Shown here: positions 1 through 9,500 of the stretch, in pieces
Position numbering within the stretch: the first letter of the stretch is position 1
Layout of the letters: each line of letters starts with the position of its first letter
Assembly (NCBI GenBank): GCA_024516035.1
Contig: CM044961.1
Coordinates: forward strand, 33,373,453-33,437,452
DNA from: Bactericera cockerelli
Lineage: Eukaryota; Arthropoda; Insecta; Hemiptera; Triozidae
Direction of reading: 5' to 3'
Length of the DNA stretch: 64,000 nucleotides
The notes under the pieces: generated by a model
Seen by the model: only the letters and a program-made list of their open reading frames with translations
What the model was told of the DNA's origin: nothing
Database searches by the model: none
Made by a program: the position numbers and the translations under genes

Positions 1-410
1 AAAAAATACATTTTTCTACTTTTTCATATTTTTGGAGATTTCATCTCATTCGTATTTTACTCCTAACTCTTCTGAGCAACTTTGTCGGTCCGTCGATCCG
101 TCTGTTTATACAAAACTTGTAATGGGAAAATCTCAGAAACTACAAAACAGATTTTAACGAAATTTTGTACACGTGTAAGAGCCCTACGAATTTCGTATTG
201 CATAATTAATAATTATGCTCCCATTTTTAATTAATCAACTTTGCACTCGTGGTTCGTGGATATCAGAGACCATGTGCCTGATGACCTCTAACTTTTTACT
301 TAAACGCTTATACTAGTGGTTCTGTGAACTGTAAACCTCACACAAATTCAACTATTGTATTATAAATGTTCAATCAAGCATGAGGACATCGAAATCGTTT
401 TCAATTTTTA
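1..410 (-). repeat. Repeat R1, 3' half
   Basis: Inverse of the block at about 7381-7690 (holding gcgtttaagtaaaaagttag); runs off the window edge. Confidence 0.6.
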
Positions 411-420
411 TCAAAACGGC

Positions 421-720
421 CCCTTTTTGGCTCCGAGTGAGTGTCCTTATTCGGTCCAAAAACTATAGGTAACATTTTAGGACCTCAATGAAAAATCCGG
501 TCGAGAGTTATCGCAGAACAGACAAACAAACAGACAGACATACAAACGAAAGCCAAATCGTTCAGTATGCAAGTTTAAACAAAACCTCTCACTTCGTTCG
601 GTTAATCACTTTTATCTCGTGAACGATACACCTGTTGACAAATAAATTTGAAGAGAATCGGTTGAGAACTTTTGTAGATACAAAAGTGATTCAGTACAAA
701 ATCTCATAATCTAGCGATAA
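421..720 (+). repeat. R1-like diverged repeat
   Basis: Contains a cagacaaacaaacagacaga block and a gaatcggttgagaacttttg block typical of R1 copies, otherwise diverged. Confidence 0.4.
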
Positions 721-1780
721 TGGAAAGTTGTTTAATTTGAGGAGTTGATTACTAGACTTATGGAATTTGGGATGCGATGATGGTTTATCACCCGACCTAC
801 TATCCACCGGTGTGAGTGTGGACTCACCCTTTTTGTTGAGAAGTGAGCCATGGATTCAATTTCCTGAATTGATTAATCAGCTGATTTTTGTTTACACTGC
901 ATGATGAATGCAGAAATTGAGGTTCTGATTTTTGAACTCGAATTTTGATTTGAATGAAAATTTCTTGATTATTCCATTTATCAATTCCTGTTCTTGACTT
1001 TTAATACATCCGTTTCTCCAGTTTTTATTTAAATTTTACTGGACAAGGCTTTTTTATCCATTCGAATATAAGTGTCAAGTCACCCGAATGCTCTCACAAT
1101 GTTTTATGCTTCATGGAAATTCATCGCGAATCTGTGTAAGTTCTGTCCTTTGTCCCAATGGGATCACTGATAAATCGATGATTAATCAGTCCTGGACAAC
1201 CTAGGTTTGTTTCTGTTCATAGTGTAATAATACAGGATCAAATTAGGTCAGTATTAACTGAGGAACTTCAGAGGCTCGGTTTACTTGTAAGTATTTTGTG
1301 TAACATGCCAACCTATATTGCTACAGAATGCATCTTGTGTCCTAGTTTGTCAAGAGATAATGCACCATGAAAATAACAAAAGAAAGAATGTGTCATTTAT
1401 TTATAGAGGTACTTATTTTCTTTATCTTTTATTTACAATTTGCACATCTATTTTGCACTAAACCTTTTTACTTTGTCAATGTCACAGAGAGATCTAATGG
1501 AGTTGTGATCCTATTTGATTATGCACATACTGACTTCTTAGCACTATTTTGTTTTAAATTTCTTCTATATTATTTGCAGATCATCTTCTGTCTTGTCTTA
1601 TCTACTGATAGTAGTAATACTTCCAAGTAAATAATGTATAGATATCAGAAATATTGTGTTTTTTCTAATGAGAAGGAATTATTTGATGCATGTAAATAGA
1701 ATCCTCTTTCTACGTTTAATATATGCAAATTGGTTCTGATCAATTAATATTTGAAACAGTAATATTTTTTCTTTCTGCAG
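721..1780 (+). other. Unassigned stretch upstream of the TPR coding start
   Basis: AT-rich, no repeat family recognised. A possible 5'UTR exon end is the donor ACTT/GTAAGT at 1286. The small open frame at 1367-1630 has no recognisable features. Confidence 0.3.
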
Positions 1781-1801
1781 GTATCAATAAAAGATTTTTT
1801 G

Positions 1802-1837
1802 ATGATAAGTGAACCTGAACTTATTGTCAAGAAATGA
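1802..1837 (+). promoter_or_regulatory. Upstream ORF overlapping the TPR gene start
   Basis: An 11-codon uORF starts at ATG 1802 and its TGA (1835-1837) lies across the tandem start ATGATG (1834-1839). Termination on the main start suggests reinitiation or dampened translation. This is inference from layout only. Confidence 0.35.
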
Positions 1838-1878
1838 TGTTGCAGCCCTCTTCTATTTCAAGCAGAAAAAATAGAAGT
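1834..1878 (+). CDS. TPR gene coding exon 1
   Basis: The acceptor (ctttctgcag, ending 1780) and donor (gtaagt at 1879) bound an exon with 53 nt of 5'UTR and 15 codons. The start is chosen because frame 1 has stops at 1810 and 1816. A second ATG follows at 1837. Confidence 0.6.
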
Positions 1879-4800
1879 GTAAGTAATAAATTTAAAAATA
1901 GGTGGAAATGTTTTAAATGAACTTGATAAACCTCTCAAATTGAGTAATAAATTCTCAAGGCTCACCTTGATTAAAGTTTGTCATATTATCTCAAAAATTA
2001 CAGTTATTATATTTTAAGTATTATGTTAATGTTAAGAAACAATGTCCAGCAAGGTGAAGACTTTGTGATGCAGGTGTTCTAATCCAACCCAGGCTGGGTG
2101 AGGTAAATGTGGGTAGCAGTTTTGTGAGTTTCCTGCTAATGAAGACTAACACCCCCATCACTATATGACCATACAGTTGAAAGCAATGTTAAAACCCAAA
2201 AAAAAAAAGTTTTTTGACAGTTGAGGGAGCAATTTAGAGCTCTAAAATTGGTATATTACGCATCAGTATGTGTAATACACCAATTTTAAGGATCTGACAA
2301 GTTGGTTTATCCAGACTTGGAAAATCAAAAAAGCAGTTAGACAGAAAACAATAAAAGTCAGTATGCCATCAGTTCTATGGAATATTACGGAAATATGTTT
2401 ACAAAATTCCAATATAACCACCACAAGGAGAAAATCCATTACCCCAAGAATTCTTTTAGTCTAATCATACTTTTCTCCTTATTCAAAGTCTCAACAGCTC
2501 ACAATAACTCAAAATGATGCTTCTGTCCCTTGAATTTCGAGTTAGCAAGCCTCTGTGGCGTAATGGTTGTGACTACTGCCTTTAGTACAGAGATCCTGAG
2601 GTTGATTCCTGGTTGGAGCAGACTTTTCACACAGAAAATTCTGTTATCTCCAAACATGTGAGGCTGGCATTTCAGGCCCTTCTCACGCTGGGTGAGGTTA
2701 ATGTGGGTAGCTGGTACAATGTCTAGCAAATGTATGGTAAAATTCCCATTTTGTGAGTTTCCTGCTAATGAAGACTAACACCCCCATCACTATATGACCA
2801 TACAGTTGAAAGCAATGTTAAAACCCAAAAAAAAAAAGTTTTTTGACAGTTGAGGGAGCAATTTAGAGCTCTAAAATTGGTATATTACGCATCAGTATGT
2901 GTAATACACCAATTTTAAGGATCTGACAAGTTGGTTTATCCAGACTTGGAAAATCAAAAAAGCAGTTAGACAGAAAACAATAAAAGTCAGTATGCCATCA
3001 GTTCTATGGAATATTACGGAAATATGTTTACAAAATTCCAATATAACCACCACAAGGAGAAAATCCATTACCCCAAGAATTCTTTTAGTCTAATCATACT
3101 TTTCTCCTTATTCAAAGTCTCAACAGCTCACAATAACTCAAAATGATGCTTCTGTCCCTTGAATTTCGAGTTAGCAAGCCTCTGTGGCGTAATGGTTGTG
3201 ACTACTGCCTTTAGTACAGAGATCCTGAGGTTGATTCCTGGTTGGAGCAGACTTTTCACACAGAAAATTCTGTTATCTCCAAACATGTGAGGCTGGCATT
3301 TCAGGCCCTTCTCACGCTGGGTGAGGTTAATGTGGGTAGCTGGTACAATGTCTAGCAAATGTATGGTAAAATTCCCATCCTGACTAACTCAATTCAGGAC
3401 TTGTTAATCTAACGGATTCAATGGCCATGAAAGGAGCCTAGACATTGAATCTGGGTGTCTATATTATCCTCTCACTAACATTATATAGGAACTGTGCCTA
3501 TCTCATGGACATGGAATTATTATTGTGATTATTTTTTTCATTATTCGTTTTGGTTTTCAATATTAATTTCAGAAGAAACCCAACAATCATCTTGCCAAGA
3601 ACAAACTTGAGATCAACACGTCACCTTCTAATATTCCCCGTGTTATCAAGACCAATACTTTATCATTGATTAATTTTTTACGCTTGGGATTTATATTAAT
3701 CCTCTGGCATAAGGTAGGTGCTAACATTCCATTTATATTGAAAATATACTTTTTAGTGAGTTCTATATTTCAAGTTTAAAGTATTCTGTTCTTTTTAGGA
3801 TATTTATGCATTTACCAACTATGAGCGCGCGATTAGCTCAGTGGTTAAGTACTCGCTTGCCATGCGGAAGGTCCTGGGTTCGATCCCCCGTGCCGACAAA
3901 AATTTGTATTCTTAATTTGGTTACAATTGTTTGTAAGGGATACCTTCCGGTGCGCTCGTGTTGACCCAGCACCTAATTGGGAAGTATTGTGTCACTTCTC
4001 GCCCATCAGAGGGGAGGCATACTACGGGATGGGCAGGCTACAACACAGATCACAAGCGTCTACAGTAGCTCCTGTTTCAATGCTACGAAATAAAAAAGGC
4101 TGTGAAACACTCATCTTTAAAAAAAAAAAAAAAAATTCCTTCCAGCATTAAAAAATGTTCTATTTTTCTAACAAAAAAATTCTAATTAAAAATACTAATA
4201 AAATGCACATAGATGTAAACAAAATATTCTCATTCAAGGCTGGGTATTGTTAGTTATATATTAATGAGGCCAGTAGTCCTTAAACTTACTAACCATCTTC
4301 ACAATGATTTTAATTTACAGAAATTTAATGCCCATGGCCTTACTCCACAATGAGGCACTGCAGCCAGAATAGAAATTAAATTTCCACCTCTGATTCTTTG
4401 TTTAAATTTTTTGATTTTTTAATAAAGTTATAATCTACAAAAAAAATACTGATAAAGATTTAGTTAGGTACACATGATATTGTAATAAATTCTGTAATTG
4501 AAGTCTAAGTGATTGGAATAGACAGTAGACTTTTGTGTTTGTAGGCTGAGCTCGAGAGGGAGGCTGGTCTTATATATTTTATAGGATAAATATTTTACAA
4601 TTTAATATTAAAAAAAAAACCATGTTTATTATTATAATTTGCTTCCATTTATCTTTTATATCTTCTTCGATTTTCATCTTCAGGTTTTACATTTGTTCCT
4701 GAGAAGTGCTCGAGGCATCAAGAACAGTACCGTGGGTCAGTTCAGAATGGTGAGCGAGGACTACCGAGGAGAGACATCCACTAGTGGGGCCTCGGGTGAA

Positions 4801-6494
4801 ACCAAGAAGTCATCTCCGGCACTGCAACCTACTAGGCTGGTTCTGGACGATGAAACGGTTCAGAAATACAAGAAAAAGCTTGGTGAGTATGGTTTTGCTG
4901 TTTTTTTTTTTTTTTTTTTTTTTCTTCTTCAATGACTTAAAATGGCTTGCTTCTGGGTGCCCTTGTTAATTATCAGCCTCCTTGTAAAGACAGTGGTAGA
5001 AGTGCTGAGTCATTCCTACACTGTCTGGCTACCATCGTTCACGATGACGCCACCCTATGATGAATGATTTAAAGATTAATCTGGTCTGTTCTGGTAATCC
5101 AGGTAGCGTAAGGATCCGTTAATTCAAATTCTACCCAGTGCATGAATTTTTCCTTGTTAATTTGAGCATATGAGCACATAATAATAAGACTGAGGGTTAG
5201 GTGGTAGAGAAATTAATTTTGGGAGCAGGTTTGTGAGTTTCCTGCAAATGAAGGGTAACACCCCCATTGGAATATGACCATGCAGTTGAAAGTGACGTTA
5301 GAAAAGAAATTATATATTCTTGCATATCAATCTAGAATCAAACGAACGGGATTCTTGTGGATCAAACACCATGCACTGGTGGTCAAGTGGTTAACGCGCT
5401 AGTTTGGTAATCCAGGTAGCGTAGGGATCCGTTGGTTCGAATCCCACCCAGTGCATGAATTTTTCCTCATTAATTTGAGTTTTGTGACCACATTATAATA
5501 AGACTCTGAGGGTTAGGTGGTAGAAAATGCTTTGAGCATGAACCTCGCCTGGTGGTTACTTTCCAATTTAGAGTATTTTTATTATTTTATTTTTCCACAG
5601 AGGGTTTCACAGATGAGGACAGCCTTGCTGAGTTCCACAAAGAGAAGAGTCTGGGAAATGAGTGCTTCAAGCGTAGCCAATACGAGACGGCTGTGCAGCA
5701 CTATACCCGCTGCATTCTGAGTCAGCCCGACAGTGTGGTGGGGTACAGTAACCGAGCTGCAGCTCTGCTCAAGGTAATTGAATTGATGTTTTATTTTAGT
5801 GTTATAATAATAATAATATCATCGCCTTATTTATACTGCCCGATTACGACTATGAAGTCCCATTTTTTCAGCAGTAAGCCCAAGACATATTATTATGTGG
5901 TAAAAATCCCAAATGGGAGGATAACTTGTCATGTCCCGGCTGGTTTCAAACCCACAACTTCTGGAATCTCTGGATTCACAGAGTGCCGCCTTTACCACTG
6001 AGCTACCGGGACATACTTTAGTGTTATAATAATATCGCCTTATTTATACTGCTATTTTTTTTTTCTTCAAAATACTCAATCATAATTTATTTTACATCAA
6101 AATTATATGTACAAAAAACAATAACATATTAAAAGAAAATGTAAAAACTTGAAAAAAGAAAATGAGATACTGTGATTGATGCTTGTGACCTCTAAGTATG
6201 AGGTTGTGCTGGCATCACAGGAAAATCTTATCATAAGTGACTAATTAATTACAATAATAAGACTACTAAAGTCCCATTATTCCATTAGTAAGCCCAAGAC
6301 ATATTATTATGTGGTAAAAATCCCAAATGGGAGGATAAATTGTCATGGCCCGGTTGGGTTTCGAACCCAGTGGCGTAGCCAGGGGGGATTTTGGGGACAA
6401 AACCTCCTGAAATTTCCAAGAAACCCCAGCAAAGATGGAATATATGTTAAACGATATGTCGGAACCCCCCGAAATACCATTCAATGTACGAAAA

Positions 6495-6528
<34 letters not shown>

Positions 6529-9500
6529 ATTTCAATGTGTTTTTTTTTTGAGCAATTAAGAAAAAGAAATTATTGGGAATTTATTTTTACCTTGGAAAAT
6601 GTAAAAATAAATCAATTCCAATGTTTTTTTTGAGCAATTAAGAGGAAAAAAATATTGGAACCTATCATATCTTCATTTCAGATGAACAAGTACACCCAGG
6701 CGTTGGAGGATTGCAATGAGGCTCTGAAGATAGATCCCGGCCATGCCAAAGCTAAATACAGGAGAGGCATGGCTCTACATCACAAGAACTATTTCCGAGA
6801 GGTTAGTATTGCTTCTTTGAGGCAACGGAAAAGAAAAACAGAGTCAAGTCTAAAAAAATAAAAAAAATATTGACTACTTTTTTTTTCTTTCTTTTTTAAT
6901 AATAGTTTATTTATTTATTTTCTCTGTAAAGAAACATTTATAAAAAGGTACTTCTCCTAAGCTTTGAAGGGCTACTCTGGCAGTAAAGTCTTGTATTAGT
7001 GAGAAAGCCTTGTTACAATAGTTAAAATTAGTGTTTTTATTTGCAAAAGAATGATGGTAATAATAATTTATAATAATCTTCCTTCTTTGGGGCAATGGAA
7101 AAGAAAAAAACACTGCCAATTATGGACACAATACTTCCTCGTGATTGCTTCACATTGTAAACACGTGCCAATTTTGAGATTTTATAGAAAATTACTTGTA
7201 TCTCCAAAACGGCTCAACCGATTTTCTTCAAATTTGTTTTATATGGTAGAATATTGTTTTTTTCTACATTCTAAACTCTACAAAAATTTCTGTATCGGCA
7301 AGTCGTGGTCCTTATTTTTTTACTTTTTTGTCCAAAATTTCGGATTTTCTTAAATATCAGAGTCAAATTATAATTAATTTAAAAATAAATATAAATAGCC
7401 TATGTAAAACTATAATATGCATATTTTTACAAAATTTCATCGAAATCGGGTGTACCGTTCACGAGATATAAGCGTTTAAGTAAAAAGTTAGTGGTCAGGC
7501 GCATGGCCTCTTTCACCCAGAACCGCTAGTACGAATTCGATGAATTTAAAATGGGACCATCTACAGAATGTCTCCTAGATGTGTGCAAAATTTCATCAAA
7601 ATCCGTTGAGTAGTTTTCGAGATTTGCGCGTTACAAGGAATCGTTTTAACAGACCGACAGAGTGACAGACCGACAGACAGACACAAAACCAAATTTACTC
7701 AGTAGGTTATGAAACGTCCAGAAATATGAAAAAAATTGAAATCGGAGCAAAAAAATATTTTTTTTTACAAAAACGAACACAATACTTCCGATTTCTAATA
7801 TTGGAAATTTCTCGGAAGTAATAGATTCAAGTCTAAAAAAAAAATTAAAGTTGACTACTCTGGGAGTTAAGTCTTGTATTAGTGAGAAAGACTTGGACTT
7901 TTTCCTTGTAAGCAATTAACCCTTGGGAAACTGTAAGCTAGCCTGGCTTGTTAGGTTTGGCTAGTTTTTTTTTCTGTTTATAGTCCTCTAGAGAGACATT
8001 GGTCTTCTCCCTACAAAACTTCGGAGATAAGTCGCAGAGAATGCCTAAGGCATTTCACTTCGCCCCGTTTTACAAGACACTTGTAAAAATAAATTAAAAT
8101 AATGTTGTTCTATATATTTTTTACTTATATAATTTCAAGTTTTTTTTTTCTTGTTATTAATTTATAGTTGATTGTTTCGTATAAAAAAAATTAAGTGTAA
8201 ATAAATGAAATAAAAATTAAATACGACTTTTTTTCAAGTCTCGATTTAACGTCCCTTTCAACTGCATGGTGGTGAAAATGCGACTTTACACAAAACCAAA
8301 GTTGCTCGGCAAGTAACGGTTTCGAATATGCTTTTTGGATATCTGATGTAAGATCAAATATTTTCAGGCCTTACAAGACTTTGAAGATGTGGTGCGGGGA
8401 GAGCCTAACAACTTCCTCGCGAATCATTTCATCGGCAAGATCCGGGAGCTGCTCTACACACATCCCAGAGATATCAGGTATATAACTGTCATTTCACAGA
8501 GAACACTATGAGCAAGGATCAACATTTTTTTTTTTTTTTTTTTTTAATTTTACATGAAAACTTTTCATATGCTTTCTAATATTGCTTATATGTATACATA
8601 TAAAATATTAAAAGATAGAAGCATATGTGATTGTTAAATAAATATAATAAAAAAGTATAGGGTAGTGCGTCAGGCCAAGTTTTGACATTTATAAAGAAAA
8701 CGCTACACAAAGGGATTGTATAAAAAATGTACAAAAGAAAACTCTACATTCACACTATATATTAATCTTCATTGGTAGGACGAAGTACAATAATCACAAT
8801 ATGAAATGGCGATAAATACAAACATAAATTGAACAAAAAATCAAAAATAACAGAAAAAAATAAAGCTAATGTCCTATATGAAGGGCGGGGTCATTGTCTG
8901 CGGTTGTTCCTTCCACCTAACAGCAATATCTTATTGTTTTGATTGTTCTTTATTTACTTATTTACTTACTATACAGAGTGAACGAAAAGTCCCGGGACGG
9001 ATTTTTATCTTTTTAAGGGTTTAAGATAGAGACTTGAATTTTTGCATGAAGTTCTAACCCAAATTTGTCCATTTTTTGTCGGAATCAAAATTTCTACAGG
9101 GTGTCCCAAAAGTAGTAAACAGGCATCAACTTTCGATTTTTAAATGGAATCCTTTATTTATTACTCAATATTCGAAATCTACGTTTGGTGGTTTAAGTCC
9201 CGGTTTCAGAGTAGATCAATCAATCAATCTAATACTTTATTGTGTAATAATTATACATTGTACGTTTTACACATTTTTTTTATTAATTAAGTTAGTTATT
9301 AAAAGTTATCATATTTGTGTTAATCACTTTCGTGATATCACAACTACTCAAACTCGCTTTACTAAATCTACGCTGCAACCGGGACTTGAACCACCGACCT
9401 CCAGGTTACAAGTCCGGCGCCTTATCGATCAAGCTACTGAGGTCGGTTTTTTATTAAATAGATTTAATAAATCGTGTTTAAGGTAGTTGTGATATCACGA

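Larger units (their letters stand above)
2121..3378 (+). repeat. 629-bp tandem duplication (two units)
   Basis: Units 2121-2749 and 2750-3378 show no difference in the stretches compared, including an 11-A run. Each contains an E SINE tail and a P SINE. It lies in intron 1 of the TPR gene. Confidence 0.95.

Noticed and set aside
1367..1630. 87-codon open frame
   Set aside because: T-rich, hydrophobic by composition, no motif, no splice logic with the neighbouring gene.
3825..3900. tRNA-Gly gene
   Set aside because: A- and B-boxes are present but the acceptor stem does not pair and a 200-bp SINE body with A-tail follows.
5372..5455. tRNA-Ser gene
   Set aside because: The stem pairs, but many truncated and nested copies with the same 3' body show a retroposon family.
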